Shown in pieces: positions 35,803 to 43,218 of a stretch of DNA of 64,000 bases. The stretch is from Chryseobacterium mucoviscidosis. GTDB lineage: Bacteria; Bacteroidota; Bacteroidia; Flavobacteriales; Weeksellaceae. Under the pieces are notes generated by a model, which saw only the letters and a list, made by a program, of their open reading frames with translations, had not been told where the DNA came from and did no database searches. Every line of letters begins with the position of its first letter. Within the stretch, counting starts at the first letter, position 1. The position numbers and the translations under genes were made by a program. Location of the stretch: assembly GCF_002177115.1 (NCBI RefSeq), contig NZ_MVAG01000193.1:62001-126000 (forward strand), in the 5' to 3' direction.

Positions 35803-35991
35803 GTTTAAACGATATTCTTACCGCAAAAGGAACAAAAGACAATGGTAATTTTTTAAGATTATTAAAAGTTTACAAAAAATGAAAATCAAAGATTTTCTGA
35901 AATTTATGTGTATTATAGTCAATGATCTAAACTTCATTTGACTAAAATGTTTAAAAACTTTTATGACTTTTGTGGTTAAAGAAGTTTAAAC
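35803..35991. repeat. GTTTAAAC-bounded CCGCAAAAG repeat, copy A
   Basis: This 189-bp non-coding element is bounded by the palindrome GTTTAAAC on both sides. Inside each end lies an inverted copy of TTAACCGCAAAAGGxACAAAAG. The middle includes AAAATCAAAGATTTT. It fills the gap between the pump and adaptor genes. A second copy of the same plan is found at 49567-51099, split by an IS110 element. Confidence 0.75.
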
Positions 35992-35993
35992 GG

Positions 35994-37154
35994 TTATAAT
36001 GGTTTTGCTTTCAGTAAGCTGTCGGATGAAATCGCTTTCGGCTTAATCGAAGCACCATCTTTTAACATTCCGATTCCTGTGAATACGATTTTTTCTCCCA
36101 GCTGTATTCCTTCGGAAATAAAATAGTAGTTTTCAGTTTTTCCTGAGATTTTTACAGGTTTACCGGTTACTTTCTGGTCTTTACCAACCACGTAAACATA
36201 GGTTTTATCCTGAATCTCAAACGTAGATTCCTGAGGAATGACCACTGCATTCGATATCAATTGAGGCATACGAACTCTGCCTGTATTTCCTGTTCTCAAT
36301 GTTCCGTTGGTATTTGGGAAAACCGCACGAACGCTGATTGCTCCTGTAGATTTGTCGAACTGTCCGTCTACGATGCTCATTTTTCCTTTTTGCGGATAGA
36401 CACTGTTGTCGGCAATCACCAAATCCACCATCGGCATATTTTTCAGTTTTTCTTCTAAACTTGCGCCCTCATATTTATTCTGAAAAGCAATGAAATCAAG
36501 TTCACTTAAAGAAAAGTAGGCGTAAATCTCGCTGATGTCTGATAGTAAAGTCAACGGATTCGCATCTGTTCTGGAGATCAGACTTCCTTTTTTGTGAGGA
36601 ATTCTTCCGATGTATCCGCTTACCGGAGCCGTAATGGTTGTAAATCCGATATTGATTTTTGCTCCTCCAACGGAAGCTTTCGCCTGTGAAGCGGCGGCAA
36701 CTGCGGCGGCGTAATTTGCTTTTGCCGTTCTCAATTGTACTTCAGAAACGACTTTTGCAGCAACAAGAGGTTCCAGCCTGTCAACTTCCACTTTAGCTTT
36801 CTGGATATTGGCATTGGCTACCTGTAAATTGGCATTTGCCATATTCATCTGCTCTCCGTAAGCTCTTGAATCTATTTTAAATAATGGCTGTCCGGCTCTT
36901 ACGTATGCACCTTCTTCCACATAGATTTTATCTAAATATCCGTCAACCTGAGATCTTATTTCCACGTTGTTTTTTCCTTCCAAAGCGGCAGGAAATTCCT
37001 GATAGGTTGTTGCCGGAGATGTAATGACGGTATAAACGGGCAGTTCCGGAGCGGGTGGAGCAGCGTTGGCTCCTTCTGCAGCCTTTGTACAGTTTTGTAA
37101 AAGGATAATTCCTGAGAGAAGTACAATGAATCTTATTTTTCCAAATATTTTCAT
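35994..37154 (-). CDS. RND efflux periplasmic adaptor (membrane fusion protein)
   Basis: The 386-residue protein has a lipobox-like LLQNC at about residue 22 and is likely lipid-anchored. It has a lipoyl-type half (VEIRSQVDGYLDKIYVEEGAYVRAGQPLFKID, about 65-95), a long alpha-hairpin (AYGEQMNMANANLQVANANIQKAKVEV) and the second lipoyl half (ITAPVSGYIGRIPHKKGSLIS). This is the AcrA/MexA type that links pump and channel. It starts the structural part of the operon, 361 bases after tetR, in a region with three operator-like repeats. Confidence 0.94.
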   Translation of the reverse strand: MKIFGKIRFIVLLSGIILLQNCTKAAEGANAAPPAPELPVYTVITSPATTYQEFPAALEGKNNVEIRSQVDGYLDKIYVEEGAYVRAGQPLFKIDSRAYGEQMNMANANLQVANANIQKAKVEVDRLEPLVAAKVVSEVQLRTAKANYAAAVAAASQAKASVGGAKINIGFTTITAPVSGYIGRIPHKKGSLISRTDANPLTLLSDISEIYAYFSLSELDFIAFQNKYEGASLEEKLKNMPMVDLVIADNSVYPQKGKMSIVDGQFDKSTGAISVRAVFPNTNGTLRTGNTGRVRMPQLISNAVVIPQESTFEIQDKTYVYVVGKDQKVTGKPVKISGKTENYYFISEGIQLGEKIVFTGIGMLKDGASIKPKAISSDSLLKAKPL

Positions 37155-37515
37155 TTTGAGTTTAATTTTTAATGAAGTGTTAGATTAAGTAGTGATGTTT
37201 TTAAGTTGAATTCTGTTATTTTTTCTAACGGTGTTAATTTTTAGTTCAAAAAAAATTACAGAATTCTTAATGTCGACTTTCAGATCGTTGTTTCCATGAG
37301 AAGAACTTTTTAATGTTGGTTAAATATGACTTATATGAGGTGTGAAGTGTGTTACTTTTGCTAACGGTGTTAATTATTAAAGTAAAAAAAGATCAATAAT
37401 TAATTGTTTACATTCTGCATGATTGGTTTTTTAATTTTTAATTCGGTTTAAATGAATAATTTACATTAATGGCTGTTAATATTCCTAACGGTGTTAATTT
37501 TTAGTTCAAAAAAAT
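37155..37515 (-). promoter_or_regulatory. Efflux operon control region with three operator-like repeats
   Basis: CTAACGGTGTTAA occurs three times, at 37225-37237, 37361-37373 and 37485-37497, each as part of a conserved block of roughly 36 bases ending in AGTTCAAAAAAA or a variant. The core TAAC..GTTA is an imperfect inverted repeat like TetR operators. A related perfect palindrome lies in front of tetR. A matching -7 box for the efflux genes was not identified with certainty. Confidence 0.65.
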
Positions 37516-38112
37516 TTATAAAGACTTAATGAAAGCAGAAACTGTTTCATCTAAAGTCGTTTTGTTCATCGTAGAAGGAATATCGTCATTACGCATCATC
37601 ATAATTGATATCAAACCATGAACTGCTGAAAATAAGGCGTGTGACATATGACAGGCGTTATCAGGATTGGATCCGTTTTTCTTAATAATCTCGTATGTAC
37701 ACTCGTAAAGCATATTCTGGAAAGAAGAAAATTCTTCCTTCATCATTCCTTTTCCGCTGCACTGCATTCCCAATCCGAACATTAGCTGATAATACTCTTT
37801 GTTTTTAAATGCAAACTTCCAGTAAGCATCCACAATAGCTTTCAGTTGTTCGTCCGGAGCTTCATATTCTCTCTGGGCTTTCAGTAATTCTATGTGTAAA
37901 CAGTTGAAACCATTCAGCGAAATTTCATACAAAATCGCTTCTTTGTTTTCAAAATAATCATAAACCACCGGTGCGCTGTATTCTATGGCATCAGCAATTT
38001 TTCTCATGGAAAGGGATGCCCATCCTTCGGTTTTAGCCAAAGAAAAAGCCGCATCCAGAATACTGGCGCGTATATTTTCTTTTTCTCGTTGCCGACGTTC
38101 GTGCAGACCCAT
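37516..38112 (-). CDS. TetR-family regulator of the efflux operon
   Basis: The 198-residue repressor has an N-terminal HTH domain: NIRASILDAAFSLAKTEGWASLSMRKIADAIEYSAPVVYDYFENKEAILYEI-type sequence (about 13-64). The C-terminal 130 residues form the helical ligand-binding domain. It is directly upstream of, and on the same strand as, the RND genes. A perfect palindrome beside its own promoter indicates autoregulation. The ligand is unknown and is presumably a pump substrate. Confidence 0.92.
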   Translation of the reverse strand: MGLHERRQREKENIRASILDAAFSLAKTEGWASLSMRKIADAIEYSAPVVYDYFENKEAILYEISLNGFNCLHIELLKAQREYEAPDEQLKAIVDAYWKFAFKNKEYYQLMFGLGMQCSGKGMMKEEFSSFQNMLYECTYEIIKKNGSNPDNACHMSHALFSAVHGLISIMMMRNDDIPSTMNKTTLDETVSAFIKSL

Positions 38113-38124
38113 GATTTTTAATTA

Positions 38125-38137
38125 CTAACAGTGTTAG
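38125..38137. promoter_or_regulatory. Perfect TetR-type operator in front of tetR
   Basis: CTAACAGTGTTAG is a perfect 13-bp palindrome with one central base. It starts 12 bases upstream of the ATG and touches the -7 box at 38138-38145. It shares TAAC(A/G)GTGTTA with the three repeats in front of the efflux genes. Confidence 0.72.
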
Positions 38138-38170
38138 CAAAACTACAAACTTTTGAGGATATCTTCCAAA
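38138..38170 (-). promoter_or_regulatory. Promoter of tetR
   Basis: On the minus strand TTTG (38167-38170) and TAGTTTTG (38138-38145) are 21 bases apart, a good flavobacterial -33/-7 pair. The operator lies directly downstream and would cover the transcription start. Confidence 0.65.
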
Positions 38171-38387
38171 CAAATTTTACGCTTTAACTTTTAAAGTAAG
38201 GCTTTGAAGATATTTGTAAATTGGCTTGGATGCCGGAAGGATGGGAGCTGGATGTATTTTTAATGTGTTGATATTTTAATTATTGTAAAAATTAATAGAG
38301 TTTATAGTCCTATTCAATCGATTGTAATTTATAAGACTGCCATCTTCTCGCATCTATCCTCGATACTATAATAATCAAGAAATTCTA

Positions 38388-38395
38388 TATCTTTG
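38388..38395 (+). promoter_or_regulatory. Predicted -7 box
   Basis: TATCTTTG matches TAnnTTTG 18 bases before the ATG at 38414. The region between tetR and this gene also holds a short GGAAGGATGGGAGCTGG-like repeat near 38235 and no gene. Confidence 0.4.
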
Positions 38396-38413
38396 TAACC
38401 AAATAAAAAAGTT

Positions 38414-38968
38414 ATGAATACTCCCTCAAATATGATCGAACTGGGTACAAAAGCTCCTTTTTTTGAGCTTCCGAACCCGTCAAAAAGTGACGAAATTCAG
38501 TCTTTGGATGATCTGAAAGGCGAAAAAGGAACTTTGGTGATCTTTATGTGCAACCACTGTCCGTTTGTTCTTCATGTCATTGATAAATTAACCGAACTGT
38601 ATGAAGATTACAACGAAAGAGGAATTGAATTTATCGCCATCAACTCGAATGATGTGGAAAAATATCCCGCAGATTCTCCTGAAAAGATGATTGAATTCCA
38701 GATTGAAAGAAAGTTTGATTTCCCTTATTTATACGACGAAAGTCAGGCAATCGCAAAAGCGTACGATGCAGCCTGCACACCGGATTTCTTTTTCTTCGAT
38801 GAAAAACTGGATTTAATTTACAGAGGACAGATGGACGATTCCAGACCGGGAAATCACAAAGAAGTAACAGGAGAAGATCTGATTATTGCTTTCGAAAATC
38901 TTTTGTTGGGAGAACCGCAGGAAGAAATTCAGAAACCAAGCATGGGATGCAATATCAAGTGGAAATAA
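38414..38968 (+). CDS. Thioredoxin-family peroxiredoxin-like protein
   Basis: The 184-residue cytoplasmic protein has an AhpC/TSA-like fold with the redox motif CNHC at residues 46-49 (FMCNHCPFVLHVIDKL). It also has INSNDVEKYPADSPEKM near 77 and TPDFFFFDEKLDLIYRGQMDDSRP near the end. Members of this family are thiol reductases or peroxidases of unknown substrate. It has its own promoter and terminator. Confidence 0.88.
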   Translation: MNTPSNMIELGTKAPFFELPNPSKSDEIQSLDDLKGEKGTLVIFMCNHCPFVLHVIDKLTELYEDYNERGIEFIAINSNDVEKYPADSPEKMIEFQIERKFDFPYLYDESQAIAKAYDAACTPDFFFFDEKLDLIYRGQMDDSRPGNHKEVTGEDLIIAFENLLLGEPQEEIQKPSMGCNIKWK

Positions 38969-39020
38969 TTTTTGGCTGATCGTGGCAGGTTGTCGGTTGA
39001 TCGTCTGAACTTAAATTATA

Positions 39021-39056
39021 TTAAAAGCTGTTCAAAAAATGAACAGCTTTAATTTT
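39021..39056. terminator. Terminator between convergent genes
   Basis: A perfect 10-bp stem AAAGCTGTTC/GAACAGCTTT (loop of seven) ends in a T-rich run on the right side and is A-rich on the left. It lies between the thioredoxin-like gene and the minus-strand DUF3892 gene. Confidence 0.8.
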
Positions 39057-39066
39057 AAATATGATT

Positions 39067-39360
39067 TTATTGACATTCAGGAAGTGATAATAAATTATTT
39101 TTTGTCGAGTTGTCTGCCTCTGTTTTTAAATATTTAGTTCCATTATAAGTTTCTGCGGTTATGACCTTTGCTTCGTTACCAAAGACATCTTTAACATATG
39201 CATATCCATTTTTATGCTTAATCCAGTCGTATATTTCTAATCGAGTATTTTTCCCTGTTTCTCTGGTTTGTTCATTTATCCAACCTAAGTGGGTAATTGC
39301 TAAATTAGGATTTTCGTGATATCCATTGTCTTTGTTAATACATGTAATTCTAATTGCCAT
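39067..39360 (-). CDS. DUF3892 domain protein
   Basis: The 97-residue protein has the DUF3892 features: an N-terminal MAIRITCINKDNGYHENPNLAI, a middle GWINEQTRETG, and a beta strand YVKDVFGNEAKVITAETYNG. The family is small and cytoplasmic, of unknown function, and is often found in accessory regions. It is a single gene. Confidence 0.8.
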   Translation of the reverse strand: MAIRITCINKDNGYHENPNLAITHLGWINEQTRETGKNTRLEIYDWIKHKNGYAYVKDVFGNEAKVITAETYNGTKYLKTEADNSTKNNLLSLPECQ

Positions 39361-39451
39361 AATTTTATAATTAAGATTGTTAATAATTTAGTTACGAAAA
39401 TAATTTATTAATAATCTTAATCCTTACGGTTTTCCATAAATGAAAAGATTT

Positions 39452-40357
39452 TTAAAAGCGTGTTCTAATCTTCACCTCACTTTCAACCTTAAGATCTACA
39501 TTCACCTTATTTTGAGCAAAATTCTTCATGAATTCGGAAGGCGTTTTTCCGGTATATTTTTTAAACATTCTGTTGAAATACGTTACGTTATTAAAACCAC
39601 AGCTATAACTGCATTCTGAAATACTTTTATCCTGTGCCATCAGTAAACAGGCTTTATTGATGCGGTACCGGTTCACAAATTCGGTGAAAGTGATTTGGGT
39701 TGCTTTTTTGAAAAAATTACAAAATGCGGGTAAAGTGAGATTGGCAAGTTTGGCAACATCCTCAATGTCAATTTCTTTATCATAATGATGTTCCACGTAA
39801 GTGAAAATATTTTCCAGTCTTGTTTTGTTTTTGGAAATAATCGTGTAAGGCATAATTTCCTTATTCAGAAGTTCGTAATCATCACATTTTGAAAGCTCAA
39901 AAAGAATTTCCAGCAATAAAAGATATCTTTTGTAGCCTTCAGATTTCAACATCAGCTTTAGTTTCGGAAGCATATTGATATGAACCTCATCATGAAAATG
40001 AATTCCGTATTTTGACAGTTCCAGAAGATTTTTAATCGATCTGGCTTCAACTTCCTGCTCCGGAAACTGCAGGATTTCTTCTTTAAACTGCAAAACAATT
40101 TCTTCATGCGGATCGATGGAGTTCAGTCCAAAACCGGAGTGAGGAATATTGGAGCCAATTAACACCAGATCTCCGTTCGTATAATTGCTTTTGTGATAAC
40201 CAACGTGCCTTGTTCCGCTCCCGGAAATCACACACACAAGTTCAATTTCGGGATGATAATGATATTCCCATTTGAATTCTGAAATGGGAGAATTGTTGTG
40301 AATGGTGCGAAAAGAGCTCTTTTCATCGGGGACAACACGTTCAAAAGTGACTTTCAT
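39452..40357 (-). CDS. AraC-family transcriptional regulator
   Basis: The 301-residue protein has an N-terminal cupin-type sensor domain (WEYHYHPEIELVCVISGSGTRHVG near 30; LIGSNIPHSGFG near 67) and a C-terminal AraC double HTH (IDIEDVAKLANLTLPAFCNFFKKATQ and SISECSYSCGFNNVTYFNRMFKKYTGKTPSEF). It is divergent from the MFS transporter gene, with 123 bases between, so it probably controls the trehalose genes. The likely inducer is a sugar; trehalose is inferred from the neighbours. Confidence 0.92.
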   Translation of the reverse strand: MKVTFERVVPDEKSSFRTIHNNSPISEFKWEYHYHPEIELVCVISGSGTRHVGYHKSNYTNGDLVLIGSNIPHSGFGLNSIDPHEEIVLQFKEEILQFPEQEVEARSIKNLLELSKYGIHFHDEVHINMLPKLKLMLKSEGYKRYLLLLEILFELSKCDDYELLNKEIMPYTIISKNKTRLENIFTYVEHHYDKEIDIEDVAKLANLTLPAFCNFFKKATQITFTEFVNRYRINKACLLMAQDKSISECSYSCGFNNVTYFNRMFKKYTGKTPSEFMKNFAQNKVNVDLKVESEVKIRTRF

Positions 40358-40480
40358 TTAGTTAATCATATTTTGAAGCCTAAAATAATAATTATATTAA
40401 TATAGTTCAAATATTCATTTATGATGTTAAATTAATGTTAAGGCAAATGAATATATCTTAGCCCACAAGAAATTATATGA
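40358..40480. promoter_or_regulatory. Divergent araC-type/MFS promoter region
   Basis: This AT-rich 123-base gap must hold promoters and the AraC-type binding site for both directions. I could not pick out a convincing pair of boxes or a clean direct repeat. Confidence 0.4.
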
Positions 40481-41710
40481 ATGAAAAATTTCAACATTAA
40501 GGCAGTTTTATTTTTAAATTATTTCGTTTTTGCGATTCTTCTGAATTCTGTAGGAACGGTGATTTTACAAATGCAGCAAAACTTCGGGATCTCAAAATCT
40601 TCAGCCAGCGTTCTGGAGGGTTTTAAAGATCTGCCGATTGCGATCTGCTCATTCATTCTGGCTTCGTTCTTACCCAAAATAGGAATTAAAAGATCGATGC
40701 TGATTGCTTTGCTTTTGGTGAGCTGTATGTGTTTTTTAATGCCTTTTGCCAATGCGTTTTGGTTTTTCAAATTATTGTTTACGATTGTCGGGGTTTCTTT
40801 TGCGTTAATTAAAATTTCCGTTTTCACATCCATTGGTTTGGTAACGGATACAGATAAGGAACATTCAAGTTTTATGGGTTATCTGGAGGGTTTTTTTATG
40901 ATCGGCGTATTAATGGGAAATGTTTTATTCAGCTTATTCATAGACGACCATAATCCGAGATCAACCCATTGGCTGAATGTGTATTGGGTTTTAGGAGGAC
41001 TTTCGGCTCTGTCTTTTCTGTTCCTGTTTTTTACCAGATTAAATGAAAACGAAGCGAAAAGTGAAAAAACAGATTTGTTGGGAGATCTGAAAAACAGTGT
41101 GAGTTTATTCAGTTATAAAAAAGTCCTGTTCTTTTTACTGTGTGCTTTCCTTTTTGTTTTGGTAGAGCAGAGTTTCCAGACCTGGACGCCGACTTTTTAT
41201 AAGGAAATTTTAAAAGTTCCGACTTCCATGAGTATTCAGGCGGGAGCCGTTTTGGCGGGAGCTTTCGCACTGGGGAGATTTCTTTCGGGTTTTTTCTCTA
41301 AAAAATTCAGTTGGATTTACGTGGTTTCTTTTTGTGTGGTAGGTTTTGCCATAAGTATTTTATTGGTTCTTCCTTTAACTCACAATATTAGTATTGATGC
41401 GGGAACGACCTGGTTAAATGCTCCTTTGGTTGTTTACTTATTTCCTTTGATGGGCGGTTTATTGGCTCCGATTTATCCAAGCATCAACTCGGTGATTTTA
41501 GCCTCGATTCCCAAATATTTACACAGCGCAATGTCGGGTTTAATTGTGGTTTTCTCGGCAATCGGAGGAACTATCGGATCCATCATTACAGGTTTTGTGT
41601 TTCAGGAATTCAGCGGACAGCAGGCATTTTACCTTTCATTAATACCGCTTTCACTGTTGATTGTTTCAGCAGTTATTATGAACAAATTAAAAATAAATCC
41701 TAAAAAATAA
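40481..41710 (+). CDS. MFS sugar transporter
   Basis: The 409-residue protein has about twelve hydrophobic helices and the MFS pattern (a loop with SFLPKIGIKRSMLI between helices 2 and 3; GRFLSGFFSKKF near 266). It starts the plus-strand run with trehalase, which follows after one base, so import of the same sugar into the cytoplasm is inferred. Which sugar it carries is not proved by sequence. Confidence 0.85.
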   Translation: MKNFNIKAVLFLNYFVFAILLNSVGTVILQMQQNFGISKSSASVLEGFKDLPIAICSFILASFLPKIGIKRSMLIALLLVSCMCFLMPFANAFWFFKLLFTIVGVSFALIKISVFTSIGLVTDTDKEHSSFMGYLEGFFMIGVLMGNVLFSLFIDDHNPRSTHWLNVYWVLGGLSALSFLFLFFTRLNENEAKSEKTDLLGDLKNSVSLFSYKKVLFFLLCAFLFVLVEQSFQTWTPTFYKEILKVPTSMSIQAGAVLAGAFALGRFLSGFFSKKFSWIYVVSFCVVGFAISILLVLPLTHNISIDAGTTWLNAPLVVYLFPLMGGLLAPIYPSINSVILASIPKYLHSAMSGLIVVFSAIGGTIGSIITGFVFQEFSGQQAFYLSLIPLSLLIVSAVIMNKLKINPKK

Positions 41711-41711
41711 A

Positions 41712-43190
41712 ATGAACAAGCAATTATATATACATGAAATTCAGGCTCTTTTTGATGATGTGCAGAGATCAGAGGTTTTTGAAGATCAGAAGATGATGAC
41801 GGATGCGGTTCCTTTGTTTCCGGTCGAAGAAATTAATGCGAAATATGAAGCGGAAAAGCAGTCGGAAAATTTTAATCTGAAAGAATTTGTCCTGTCAAAT
41901 TTCCATTTTTTAGGAGCTAAAATTTTGATTCAGAGGGAGAATCATCTCCCGATTGAGGAACATATTGAAAAATTATGGGATGAACTGACAAGAACAGCCT
42001 ATGAGGAAAAAGGAACGTTGCTGAAACTTCCAAAACCTTATGTGGTTCCGGGAGGTCGTTTTAACGAATTTTTCTACTGGGACAGTTATTACATCATGTT
42101 GGGACTTCAGATTTCCGGAAGAGTGGAAATGATGGAAAATATTATAGAAAACTGTTATTATCTCATTCAGAACGTAGGATTTGTACCGAATGCGAGCAGA
42201 ACTCATTTCTTAAGCCGTTCTCAGCCGCCCTATTTCTCGTTGATGCTGGATCTGCTTTTTGAAACAACGAAAGACGAAAATATTTACATCAAATATCACA
42301 ATACTTTAGAAAAAGAATATGCTTTCTGGATGAACGGAGCAGAAGGACTGGAATATGGTTCGGCGGTAAACAGAGTAGTGAAAACAATTCACGGAGATGT
42401 ATTGAACAGATATTATGATACTGAAAACATACCGCGTCCTGAAAGTTATTTAATTGATATTGAAGACAGTGAAAATGCAGGAGAAGAATTTTACCGAAAC
42501 ATCAGAAGCGCCTGCGAATCGGGTTGGGATTTTTCCAGCAGATGGTTTGCAGACGGAGAACATATACAGACTATTGAAACGTTGAATCTTGCTGAAGTTG
42601 ATCTGAACTGCCTTTTATGGCATTTGGAAAAAACACTGGCAAAATCTTCATCGCTTCAAAAATTAAATGAAAAAGAATTTGATTATTCTGAAAGAGCAGC
42701 AAAGCGAAGACAAATGATAGATCAGTATTTCTGGGACGAAACTTCCGGAACGTACAAAGATTATCATATTCAAAAAAACACAAACACAGCGTCTGAACAT
42801 ATTGCTGCTCTTTATCCTTTGTTCCTGAAAATCGCCAGTGAAGATCAGGCAAAGGCAGTTGCGAAAAATATTGAAGAAAAATTTCTGTATCAGGGAGGTT
42901 TGGTAACAACGACTAAAAACACAGGTCAGCAATGGGATTTTCCAAACGCCTGGGCACCGTATCAGTGGTTGGGTTATCAGTCGATGAAAAACTACGGATT
43001 TGATGATCTGGCTGAAAAAATTAAAAACAACTGGTGCAGCAATGTGGAAAGAGTGTACAAAAACACCGGAAAACTGATGGAAAAATACAATGCTTTAGAC
43101 ATAGAAACCGTTGCAGGAGGCGGAGAATATCCTAATCAGGATGGTTTCGGATGGACAAACGGAGTGTATCTCAAATTAAAAAAGAATTAA
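41712..43190 (+). CDS. treF: Cytoplasmic trehalase, GH37
   Basis: GH37 trehalase hydrolyses trehalose to two glucose molecules by inversion. The 492-residue protein carries the first family signature as PGGRFNEFFYWDSYY (about 113-127), the catalytic-acid motif SGWDFSSRW with Asp273, QQWDFPNAWAPYQW (second signature), and the catalytic base region GGGEYPNQDGFGWTNGVYL with Glu472. No signal peptide is seen, so it resembles cytoplasmic TreF more than periplasmic TreA. It lies between the MFS and TonB receptor genes. Confidence 0.94.
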   Translation: MNKQLYIHEIQALFDDVQRSEVFEDQKMMTDAVPLFPVEEINAKYEAEKQSENFNLKEFVLSNFHFLGAKILIQRENHLPIEEHIEKLWDELTRTAYEEKGTLLKLPKPYVVPGGRFNEFFYWDSYYIMLGLQISGRVEMMENIIENCYYLIQNVGFVPNASRTHFLSRSQPPYFSLMLDLLFETTKDENIYIKYHNTLEKEYAFWMNGAEGLEYGSAVNRVVKTIHGDVLNRYYDTENIPRPESYLIDIEDSENAGEEFYRNIRSACESGWDFSSRWFADGEHIQTIETLNLAEVDLNCLLWHLEKTLAKSSSLQKLNEKEFDYSERAAKRRQMIDQYFWDETSGTYKDYHIQKNTNTASEHIAALYPLFLKIASEDQAKAVAKNIEEKFLYQGGLVTTTKNTGQQWDFPNAWAPYQWLGYQSMKNYGFDDLAEKIKNNWCSNVERVYKNTGKLMEKYNALDIETVAGGGEYPNQDGFGWTNGVYLKLKKN

Positions 43191-43218
43191 AACTAACAAA
43201 TAAAAATCAAATAAGGCT

